Position numbers and translations under genes: made by a program
The notes under the pieces: generated by a model
Told to the model about the DNA's origin: nothing
Databases searched by the model: none
The model's input: only the letters and a program-made list of their open reading frames with translations
Shown: positions 23,171 to 32,999 of the stretch, piece by piece
Position numbering within the stretch: the first letter of the stretch is position 1
Layout: each line of letters starts with the position of its first letter
NCBI GenBank assembly: GCA_907163345.1
Contig: CAJQUN010000454.1
Coordinates: forward strand, 248,001 to 312,000
Length of the DNA: 64,000 bases
Reading direction: 5' to 3'
DNA from: Haberlea rhodopensis
Taxonomy: Eukaryota; Streptophyta; Magnoliopsida; Lamiales; Gesneriaceae

Positions 23171-24625
23171 TCACATACCGGAAAACAGTTCTGGATAGTG
23201 CTGCACCATGTGTCGCTCCGTCTCCCACGTGGCCTCCTCGACACCCCTACGATCCCACTGAACTTTGACCATAGGAATAACTTTGTTTCTCAGTCCTCGA
23301 TCTGCCCGATCCAGAATCCTGATAGGCCGCTCCACATAGGAAACATCGGACTCTATCTGAACCTCAGAAGGTTGCAACACATGAGAAGGATCTGGCTCGT
23401 ACTTCCGCAACATAGACACATGAAACACATCATGTATACCAGACAGAGAGGGGCGTAAAGCTAACTGGTTAGCCAGAGTACCAACACGCTGCAAGATCTC
23501 GTACGGCCCCACATATCTCGGGGATAGCTTCCCCCGCATACCAAACCGTATCACACCCCTGAAAGGTGAGATCTTCAGAAAGACTCTGTCGTCCAACTGA
23601 AACTCCAACGGTCTTCGCCGTTGATTAGCATACGCTGCTTGTCTGTCCTGAGCTGCTTTCATTTTCCTCCTGATCACCTTAACCTTTTCTTCCATTTCTT
23701 GGACCAACTCTGGTCCTCCGACCGATTTACGGTCCACATCATCCCACCACAAAGGCGACCTGCAACGCCTGCCATATAGGGCTTCAAATGGAGCCATCTG
23801 TATGCTAGCCTGGTAACTGTTATTATAAGAAAATTCCACCAAGGCTACTGAGTCCTGCCAAGAAGTGTCGAACTCCAGCACACAAGCCCTCAACATATCT
23901 TCGAGCGTCTGTATCGTGCGCTCGGTCTGTCCGTCCGTCTGGGGATGATAGGTTGTGCTCAACCTCAACTCTGTACCTAGAGCTGACTGAAGACCTTCCC
24001 AGAAGTGAGATGTAAACCGCGGATCTCGATCAGACACAATCGAAACAGGGATCCCATGCAGTCTCACCACGTCTCTGACATATAACTGTGCCATCCTCAA
24101 GTACGTGAAGGTCATATTGTATGGAATGAAGTGAGCCACTTTAGTCAATCTATCCACGACTACCCAGATGGCATCAAAACCCGAAACAGTCCTCGGTAAG
24201 TGGGTCACGAAATCCATGGATATGTGCTCCCACTTCCACTGTGGTATCTCCAAGCTCCTTAGCTCACCAGGCCTCTGCCTCTCAGCCTTTACCTGCTGAC
24301 AAATCAAACACCTTTTGACGAATGAGGTAACATCTTGTTTCATTCGCCTCCACCAAAACTGGTTGCATAAATCCTTATACATTTTCTTTCCGCCCGGGTG
24401 GATACTCATCCTGCTGCAATGGGCTCGCTGTAATATTCCTTGACGCAACTCAGGCGTATTCGGAACCACCCATCGATCACCTAACCTCAAGGAACCATCC
24501 TCGGCCGCCCTGAACTTCGACGACTGACCCCAACAAACCACGGATAACCATCTCTGAACCTCTTCGTCGGTCTCCTGAGCCCTCCTGATGTGATCATAAA
24601 TAACCGGCTCAACTAATAAGGTCAA
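23171..24625 (-). pseudogene. Integrase and chromodomain region of Gypsy-2 pol
   Basis: 484 open codons with the HHCC finger (HPGGKKMYKDLCNQFWW...CLICQQ), the D-D-E core (MDFVTHLP, SDRDPRF, DGQTERT all intact) and the C-terminal chromodomain-like segment (VQWDRRGVEEATWE), ending at TGA 23171-23173. It is cut from the RNase H part by a TAG at 24629-24631 (a Tyr codon in Gypsy-1). The first listed codon is TTG, so this is part of the polyprotein and not a separate gene. Confidence 0.88.
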
Positions 24626-24628
24626 AAC

Positions 24629-25516
24629 CTACACTGGTGAAGCAGACACATCGTAATCAAACCCCAAATGACAGTAGGAGCCCATCATAGCTGATAGACA
24701 CATGGCATCCTCTACTGTGCTCTTCACCTTACGACTCAAAGCATCGGCTGTCAAATTTGCTCTTCCCGGATGGTATTCGATTTCACAGTCATAATCCTTC
24801 AGCAGGTCCATCCATCTCCTCTGTCTCATATTTAGCTCAGCCTGCGTAAACAAGAGCTTCAGGCTCTTGTGATCAGTGAAGATGGTGAATGAGGTACCAT
24901 ATAAGTAGTGTCGCCAGATCTTCAAGGCAAACACTATAGCTGCTAGCTCCAAATCGTGGACTGGATACCTCGCCTCGTGTGGCTTCAATTGTCTCGAAGC
25001 GTAAGCCACAACGTGCTTATCCTGCATCAGCACGCATCCTAAACCCTGAAGCGATGCGTCGGTATAGAGAACGAACCCTTTGTTCTCCCTAGGAATCACC
25101 AAAACTGGCGCTGAAGTCAATCTGTGCTTCAACTCCTGGAAGCTCTGCTCACAAGCTTCCGACCAAAGGAATGGAACTCCCTTCTGAGTTAGCTGCGTCA
25201 GTGGCTTGGCAATCTTCGAAAATCCTTCGACAAAGCGTCGATAATACCCAGCCAAACCAAGAAAACTCCGAATCTCAGATACTGTAGTAGGGGCAGACCA
25301 ATCCATAACTGCCTCTACCTTCCTCGGGTCTACTGAGATCCCTTCTCGAGAGCTAATGTGACCCAAGAACGCTACACTACTCAGCCAAAACTCACACTTG
25401 CTGAGCTTGGCGTACAACTGATGATCTCGGAGGATCTGAAGCACCATCCTCAAATGATTGGCATGCTCCTCCTTACTTCTTGAATAGACAAGGATGTCAT
25501 CTATGAATACGATCAC
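24629..25516 (-). pseudogene. RT C-half and RNase H of Gypsy-2 pol
   Basis: Contains FIDDILVYS (RT catalytic Asp pair), the RT connection with FLGLAGYYRRFVEGFSKIAK, and RNase H with TDAS and DHKSLK. It is preceded by a TAG at 25532-25534 where Gypsy-1 has CAG. Confidence 0.88.
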
Positions 25517-25727
25517 AAACTGATCAAGGTACTACTGAAATACTCGGTTCATCAGGCTCATAAAGACGGCCGGGGCATTCGTCACCCCGAATGGCATCAC
25601 CAAGAACTCGTAGTGTCCATACCGAGTTCTAAAAGCTGTCTTTTGGATATCATCCGTTCTAACTCGTATCTGGTGGTAGCCTGACCTCAAGTCAATCTTT
25701 GAGTAAATCTCTGTGCCCTGAAGCTGA

Positions 25728-26165
25728 TCAATCCTCGGAAGGGGGGTACTTGTTCTTAATAGTCACTTTGTTCAATTGACGGTAATCGATACACAGGCGC
25801 ATCGAACCATCCTTTTTCTTCACGAACAAGACTGGTGCACCCCAAGGCGATACACTAGGACGAATGTATCCCTTGTCGAGGAGTTCCTGTAACTGTACCT
25901 TCAGCTCCCTCAGCTCTGCCGGTGCCATCCTATAAGGAGCACGGGAAATAGCAGATGCCCCTGGCAGTAGCTCGATCTCAAACTCAACATCTCTGATCGG
26001 TGGAAACCCTGGAATCTCATCCGAAAACACATCGGTGAATTCCGCAACCACTGGTATATCCCCGATCCTTAATTCTTCATTTTCCTCAGATACATCCACG
26101 GCATAAATGATGTAACCTGTATGACCGCGTTCCAATAACCGAGACATCTTAACCGCTGAGATCAC
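25728..26165 (-). pseudogene. RT N-half of Gypsy-2 pol
   Basis: Reads EIELLPG...YRMAPAEL...YIRPSVSPWGAPVLF...RLCIDYRQLN, the RT fingers and first motifs. The frame breaks near 25735-25745 (run of G: GGAAGGGGGGT), a likely slippage frameshift; the RT continues in another frame to 25535. Confidence 0.87.
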
Positions 26166-26204
26166 TGGAATCTTTGGACGAGAGCCGTCCCCATAGAAGG
26201 TCCA

Positions 26205-26510
26205 CTAGAACCCCTGATCAGACAGAAAACGCACCATCCTCTGTCGGCAATCTACCACAGCTCGGTATCTGCTCAACACATCAATGCCGACAATGCAGTC
26301 AAAATCTGCCATCTCTAACTGAATCAGATCGGCCCTCAGATCATTGCCCTCAAAATAAATGAGGCAATCAGATAACAGTCGGTCTGCAGTCACATACTTT
26401 CCCGTGGGTGTCGAGACCATGAGAGGCGTGGGTAACAGAGACGAGCACAAGCGGTGTCTCTCCACAAAAGCAGCAGACACAAAAGAATGGGAAGTGACTG
26501 TATCTATCAA
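26205..26510 (-). pseudogene. Protease of Gypsy-2, active site altered
   Basis: Aligns with the Gypsy-1 protease but the active site reads IDTVTSHSFVS, so the Asp-Thr-Gly triad has Val for Gly. A TAG at the 3' end (about 26205) replaces the Trp codon of Gypsy-1 before the RT leader. Confidence 0.87.
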
Positions 26511-26576
26511 TAAAAATGCAGGGTACGTAAATAAATGACACGTACCAGCAATGACCTCCTTCGGGGCTGCCTCAGC

Positions 26577-27665
26577 CTACTCCTGAGTCAGTGCATACAC
26601 CTGACCCTGCGGCGGTCCTGCGGCCTGACTTCCCTGTGGTCGAGGTGCGAACTGCTGTCTCTGTGGTGCCGTCCTAGTGTCAAATCTTGGCCTATTCGGC
26701 CCCAAGTCTGCCTGACCTGCCCGATTGGGGCAAGCCCTAGCCAGGTGGCCCACCGTGCCACAAACATAACAGCCTCGGCAGTCACGTGACAAGTGAAATC
26801 CTCCACAGCGTTCACACCTGTCCCCTCCTGCCTTACTCCCCTGTGTAGGTCCCCGATTGCTTTGCTTCTGACCTTGAGACTTCTTCCCACCAAATCTAGA
26901 AGATGATGAGGCCCCACGAGGCTTGAACTGGTCCCCTCGCGGCCTCAGGCTATCAACAACAGGTCTCTGTGGTGCTACAATAGGGGGTACAACTTCCTTG
27001 TACACGCCCACTGCAATCTCTGCCAGCTCTGCCCTAGTCAGGGCGTCATCAAAAGAGCTGGGGTTGTTGGAGACAACCCGATCAAATAGCTCTGGCCTCA
27101 GTCCCTTCAGGAAATGCCTCATCTTTGCATGGCTGCTCACGGCGATATGAGGGACATACCTCAATAGTGAGGAATACTGCAAAGCAAAATCTGAAACTGA
27201 CATGCTGCCCTGCTTCAAATTAGTAAACTCGTCCTCTTTTAATTGTCTGGCAGCTGCAGAAAAATACCGGTTAAGGAATCGGGTCTTGAATACAGTCCAG
27301 TCTACCACCATACCTTGAGCCCTCAGCTCCATCACAGTGGTCTTCCACCACATAGAAGGCTTTTTAGCCATTTGAAACTATGCTAGTCGTAACCATGCGG
27401 TCTGTGAACAAGGTGCAGTCACAAGTATCTGTTCTATCCGTTCTAGCCACTCTTCGGCCCCTTCTCCAGACTCGGTCCCTTCAAACATGGGTGGATGGAA
27501 GTTCAGAAACTGTGTCAAACTGAGCTCCCCTGGTAATAACATCTGTGCACTGGGCTCCACGCCCACAGCAGGTGGCGGTAAAGGATTCATCTGAGCAATA
27601 CTAGCGTTCATACTGCCCATATCCCCTACCTCTTCATTAAGGTTCTCCGGGTTAATAGCCGTCAT
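26577..27665 (-). pseudogene. Gag of Gypsy-2
   Basis: Starts at ATG 27665 (minus). The region has one TAG at 27375-27377 (Glu in Gypsy-1) and another at the 3' end (26574-26579, Gln in Gypsy-1). Otherwise gag is continuous, with the retrotransposon gag fold region (MWWKTTVMELRAQG, RFLNRYFSAAARQ) and two zinc knuckles (CERCGGFHLSRDC, CYVCGTVGHLARAC). It serves as the reference frame for the shifted Gypsy-1 gag start. Confidence 0.88.
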
Positions 27666-27873
27666 GCTGTAACACAAGGGTTAACAACAATACCAAAAGC
27701 AGTTCATAATATAAGCCGTTAGATAACAAGAGTAATGATATTCAAAAGCATGTTAGTATAATAAGATATACCAAAAATATTCACCACATGCATAAACATG
27801 CCCACCAATGAATACCTAGACAACTTGTTTCTAAAGGCTACCCTTTACTCGATCCCTGGTTATCTAACCACTC

Positions 27874-27884
27874 ATCTGATACCA
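27874..27884 (-). other. Primer binding site of Gypsy-2
   Basis: Plus strand ATCTGATACCA, i.e. TGGTATCAGAT on the minus strand, five bases from the 5' LTR at 27890. Confidence 0.85.
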
Positions 27885-28921
27885 CTAAATGTGAGACCCC
27901 GATACTTAAACATAATATAAGGTGCAATTATGAGAACTAATCATGCATAATCAAAGTATTTAATCGTGTTGACATCTTGAGCTTAAGGGTCACGTGCGCC
28001 AATAAAAATTTCAAAAGAAAACAGTTACATTCCTCAAAACAATAGGAGTGACACTATAGTTCTACTCTACTACTTGTAGAGACTACACAAAAGAACTCTG
28101 TCCTGCCATCGTTGTAGCACTCCTTACAGCTCAAAGTATCAACCCCGACCCTAGTTCTCCTTAGCAAAAGCACCTACAAAGACAACCCCCAACATAAGCA
28201 TATCATAATTCATATTCAACATAATATGAATGTAAAACGTAAATGCATAAATCATAAATACAAAACACTTCCTGTATTTCCATCGCATTTACAATGCCTA
28301 TTGGTTGTCCCTGTACCATAATTCATAATCAAATCACTATATGAACATATGGCCTCATAAATAAATGTCATGACATATCATTACTTTTTCTTGAGTCAGT
28401 CATCATCAGTTATTTTAATGCTTCTTCGCTCCATAATCTCAAAACAAGCGGTATCTCATCCTCGCTTCTTCATACAAGCGGTATCTCATCCTCGCTTAGT
28501 ATGGCATACCCCGCCTCTATGTGCAAGCGAGCCTCCCCCCTCCCGCTCCACATATTTAGCGGTAAATCGTAAGCATTAAAATCTTCACTGTGATCACCCC
28601 TGACTCGTGGAATACACCTCTATTATTCCACAGCACAATATGCAATCACAATGCATAATAACATGTATCATACTCTTAATGCATCACTTTGCATTCATCA
28701 TGTGACAAATATACAACATAAAGTACATGTTACCGTTGGGTGCCCGTACGTCGCTTACGTACCTTTCCAAATTATAGTGTGTTGCAGGACTCTATCCTCT
28801 GCGCTGTGTAGCTATCTGTGAAGGCTCTACACCAATGTACAACACAATATTAGATGCCAAATTATAGACCAAAATCAAAAATCCAACGAAAAAAACTTCA
28901 TTTCCATTGTTCTGCCTCTGG

Positions 28922-29068
28922 CGATCGATCGCTACTCCGAGGCGATCGATCGCCAGACTTCACTAACTTGAGGCGATCGATCGCGCCATTCATGGCGATC
29001 GATCGCCTGCCTTTGGTTTTGGCCACTGGCCTTCGGTGATCGATCGCCCCGTTTGTGGCGATCGATCG
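28922..29068. repeat. CGATCGATCG array (Gypsy-2 5' LTR)
   Basis: Five GCGATCGATCGC-type sites and one GTGATCGATCGC, aligned with 21783-21929. Confidence 0.95.
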
Positions 29069-30030
29069 CCACATGCTCTGTGCGCAATATTTTCCAGATT
29101 TCTGAACACTCATATTCATACCAATCTAACCAGCACATAAGATATACCACATGCCCAAACCAACATGCTAGTAGCTACAAGGTACTACCGTGAGTGTATC
29201 CATATCAAATTCATACCCCAAACTCAAACCCAAAATTGCCCATTTACATCAGTACTCAACCAAACTTTCTGGAAACATGGTAACATATTTCTTTTCCAGC
29301 TTTCTCGAGCACCTCATTTCATGCTATTAAAACTACAACATATAACATAAAACATGCTCGAACAAAAAACGCCATGGGCTTTACAAAACTACCATGCATG
29401 TACTCAAATCAAAGGTTTACCAAAAACCTAGCTAACATGCATGATAATATCTCCACAACTTCACTCCCATCCCATATTTTCCAGAAAAACAGGGCACACA
29501 CCTTACCCAGATTTTCGAACACTATATTTTACATGCTTAAATCCTTCACATAAAACATGTAACATGCTCAAGGAAAAATACTGGAAGCTTCATAACAACA
29601 CCATGTAAGCATTTAAATCGAAGGTTTTAAGAAACCTAAGCTAACCTGCCATTTTCACACCACTTAAAAACATGAACTTAATCAAGCTTAAATCAAAAAC
29701 AGAGCATGGTTTCTCACCCTACTTTGCTCCGATTTTTGAAAGGCTTCCAAGCAATGAAAATGAAAGGGCTCCTCTCAATCTTGCTTAGCAGGTGCAGGAG
29801 ATAATTTGGGAGAGAAATGGCGAGATTTGGAGTGGAGGAGAAGGGATGAATCACTGTGCCAAGTGGGGGGTATGGCCAGCTTATGCTGTGTCATCAGCAT
29901 GGGTTGGGGGGGTGGTTGGGTGTTGGGTGGTATGATGTGTTATGTTTTGGTCCCGGTATTTCGTACGATGTATAAAAATATCCTCACATGATATTTATAG
30001 TATTTTCTCAATAAAATACTTCAATTCCCA

Positions 30031-31635
30031 TGTTAGGATCGGGGTAGTGTTTAGAAGGGGGGGTTGAATAAACACTAGATTCAATTTCAATTTCTTAGAT
30101 GTGCTTGCATACGGATCCTCCAGTCATCATATTCGTCTTTCTTGAACATTGGAATCTTGCTGAATGAGGCCATCAGTTTTTGGTAAATGGTAATTTCTCA
30201 AGATTGAGAAGACCTAAGCTCTGACACCACTTGTTAGGATCGGGGTAGTGTTTAGAAGGGGGGGTTGAATAAACACTATATTCAATTTCGATTTCTTCTT
30301 CTGGTTAACTATAAACTATTAAGTATTACAGTTGCTTCTCAATATCAGGCAAGTCAGCAGACACTTATTATAGCGCGAAAGACGTCTACTGAACTTGTGA
30401 GGAATAAAACTGAGGTAATAAAGTAATGAACAAATAACACAAGAGTTGTTTCTGGAAGTTCGAAGCACAACGCTTCTACGTCTCCCCTTCTTCCTTTGCA
30501 GGAAGGATTCACTAGAAGACTTGGTTTACACTTTACAGTATACAACCTTCTTAGGCACTAACACACTTGGCCTAAACTCCTAGCAATCACAATCTTCTTA
30601 ACTTTTGATTACAAGGGATTCTATAACACTCTTTACAGAATAAACTTTCTAGCTTTGAGAGTTTTTGAGCAGCAGACTTCAATTGGAAATAATCTATCAC
30701 AGATTCAGTTTTGCTGTTTGTCTGCTCTTTGCTGAACGTTTGGAATATCAGTAATATGATTTTCCTTTGAAGTATATCTCTTTGTTGAAAATCGCTCAGC
30801 CCCTCTTCATTCTCTGCTTGGACGTATTTATAGGTTTGGTTGTCCAACGGTAGCTTTTCTGTATATGGAAGAGATTAGCTTTCCAAATTCATATTGTCTT
30901 CTTTCTTATTTTGTTTAAGCAACGGCTCTTTTCACTCTGACGGTAATGGTGGCGGAGATATAGCAGGGTGCGCCGCTCTGTTGTACCTTTGTCAGAGAAT
31001 GTTGTACTGATTTTGTCTCGTTGCTTAGTGCTCTTACTGGAAGTTTAGACTTCTGCTGGTTTTCTTTGTTCAACTGGTCGTTCATCCTCTTATGACCAGT
31101 TGATGTCTTTGTTAAGTGGGACTATCCGGTTGATAGTTGTCCAGTAGATGTCTGTCCAGTTGGTGGCCATCCAGTTGATGTCTATCCAGTTGGTAGCCAT
31201 CCAGTTTATGTCTTGTCCAGTTGGTAGCTATCCAGTTGGTTGATGTCTTCACCCGGTAGGTGTCTTCATCCGGTAGGAGTCTTCATCCGGTAGGAGTCTT
31301 TATCCGGTAGATGTCTTTATCCAGTTGGTCTTTGTTACTCGGTAGGACTTCATCCAGTTGGTCTTTGTTACCCGGTAGGACTTCATCCAGTTGGTCTTTG
31401 TTACCCGGTAGGACTTTATCCAGTTGGTCTTTGTTACCCGGTAGGACTTCATCCAGTTGGCCTTTGACATCCGGTAGGACTTTATCCAGTTGGTCTTTGT
31501 TATCCGGTAGGACTTCATCCAGTTGGTCTTTGACATCCGGTAGGACTTCATCCAGTTGGTCTTTGACATCTGGTAGGACTCTTGCATCCGGTAGGTGTTT
31601 GTAATCACCAAAACTTAGAAATCGTTTTCCCAACA
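30031..31635 (-). mobile_element. Deleted Copia-type (SIRE-like) LTR element nested in the Gypsy-2 LTR
   Basis: TGTTAGGATC to CCCAACA, 1,605 bp, with target duplication TCCCA at 30026-30030 and 31636-31640. It has a 66-bp remnant of the left LTR (30031-30096), 135 bp of interior ending in a minus-strand primer site (GCTCTGACACCA, 30218-30229), and a full LTR (30232-31635). Gag, pol and most of the 3' LTR are gone. The LTR start (AGAAGGGGGGGTTGAATAAA) resembles Maximus/SIRE Copia LTRs; that assignment is from memory. This is the youngest layer of the nest. Confidence 0.85.
31259..31600 (+). repeat. 33-bp minisatellite in the SIRE-like LTR
   Basis: About ten copies of a 33-bp unit containing CCGGTAGGACTTCATCCAG and TTGGTCTTTGTTA. 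A multiple of three, so several frames on both strands stay open; the resulting DQLDEVLPG-type peptide is an artefact. Confidence 0.95.
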
Positions 31636-31910
31636 TCCCATTTAAACATGCTTCACCAAAATAAATAACACACATCCCAATAATCATGCCACAACCCCAA
31701 AATCCCAACATATATCACATGCACTCTGAAATGCACCTCCCTAATAATATCAATTCAACCCTATGAATTAACACCAAAATCATCATAATTTAATTAATAA
31801 TTTAAAATCACATAATCATTTCAGGGATATCACAAGTATCATTTAATATAAGACCATATTAAATGATTAAAATCATAAACTTATTTTGCATATTTATATT
31901 GTAGATATCC

Positions 31911-32979
31911 ATGGCAACAAACAACGTTACAAATGCACTATCATTGCGGTCGGTCCTTGAGAAGGACAAACTGAATGGGACAAATTTCCTAGACTGGTAT
32001 AGGAATTTGAGGATTGTCCTCAAGCAAGAAAAGAAGCAATATGTCCTAGAGGAACCCTTACCTGCTGAGGAACCTCCCTTGACGGCTGCTAAAGCCGATA
32101 AAGATGCTTACAAGAAGCATCAAAATGACGCACTTGATGTTGGATGCCTTATGCTTGCCACCATGAACTCTGAGCTTCAGAAGCAACATGAGGAAATGGA
32201 GGTTTTCGATATGATCGAGCATCTAAAGCAACTGTACCAACAACAAGCAAGACAAGAGAGGTATGCCGTCTCTAAAGCGTTATTCCAGTGTAGAATGGTA
32301 GAAGGAAGTCTGGTTGGAACTCATGTACTCAAGATGATTGGTACATTGAGAACTGGAGAAGATAGGTTTTCCTTTGGACCAAGAGTTGGCCACTGACGTG
32401 ATCTTGCAATCGTTGCCTGAAAGCTTCAGTCAATTTGTCTTGAGTTACAATATGATTGAAATTGAAAAGACTCTAACACAGTTGCTTGGCATGCTATGAA
32501 CTTTTGAAGCTAACAGCAAGAAGTCTAAGCCTACTAATGTTCTCATTGTGAATAAGAGCAAAGGAAGGGCTAAAGCAAAAGGCTTCAAGAAGAACAAGAA
32601 GGTCCTTGTTAAGTCTAAGCCACATGTTTCTGCACTAAAGCCAAAGGGAGGAGTGGCAAAAGAGGGGAACTGTTTCCATTGCGGTGAGACCGGACATTGG
32701 AAAAGAAATTGCAAAGTTTATCTGGAGGATCTTAAGAAGACGAAGGGAAGTGTGACTTCCACTTCAGGTATTTTTGTTATAGAAGTCAATTTATCTACTT
32801 CTTCATCATGGGTATTAGATACTGGATGTGGATCTCACATTTGTGTTAATGTGCAGGATCTTAAAAGGAGTAGGACATTGGCAAAAGCCGAAGTAGATCT
32901 CCGAGTAGGAAATGGAGCAAGAGTTGCTGCATTAGCTATAGGAGATTATTCATTATCTTTGCCTTCCGGTTTATCTTAG
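31911..32979 (+). pseudogene. Gag and protease of Copia-1
   Basis: Starts at ATG 31911. Residues show the Copia gag pattern SVLEKDKLNGTNFLDWYRNL and later a zinc knuckle CFHCGETGHWKRNC (about 32672-32712) and protease VLDTGCGSHIC (about 32814-32846). The frame is broken near 32355 (shift) and by TGA at 32498-32500 (Arg codon expected), and shifts again near 32973. It encodes the capsid and protease part of the polyprotein; inactive. Confidence 0.88.
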
Positions 32980-32999
32980 ATTTAAAAGACTGTTATTTT

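Larger units (their letters stand above)
20753..31834 (-). mobile_element. Gypsy-2, Tekay-type chromovirus nested in Copia-1
   Basis: Minus orientation. The 3' LTR is 20753-23099 and the 5' LTR 27890-31834 (interrupted by the element at 30031-31635). Target duplication AGTAT occurs at 20748-20752 and 31835-31839. LTRs read TGTGAGACCC to GATATCACA on the plus strand, about 2.34 kb each, and are very similar. The polypurine tract matches Gypsy-1 and the proteins align closely with it. Gag-pol has five nonsense codons and a frameshift, so it is inactive. Confidence 0.96.
27890..31834 (-). repeat. 5' LTR of Gypsy-2, interrupted at 30031-31635
   Basis: Matches 20753-23099 after removal of the nested element and one TCCCA. 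CGATCGATCG array at 28922-29068. Ends GATATCACA at 31834 followed by target-site copy AGTAT. Confidence 0.95.

Noticed and set aside
23084..23458. Plus-strand frame opposite Gypsy-2 pol
   Set aside because: Antisense shadow of the integrase C-terminus; similar shadows occur opposite Gypsy-1 and Copia-1 pol.
31283..31711. 142-codon acidic repeat protein (minus)
   Set aside because: Spans the 33-bp minisatellite and the element boundary; no start context or homology.
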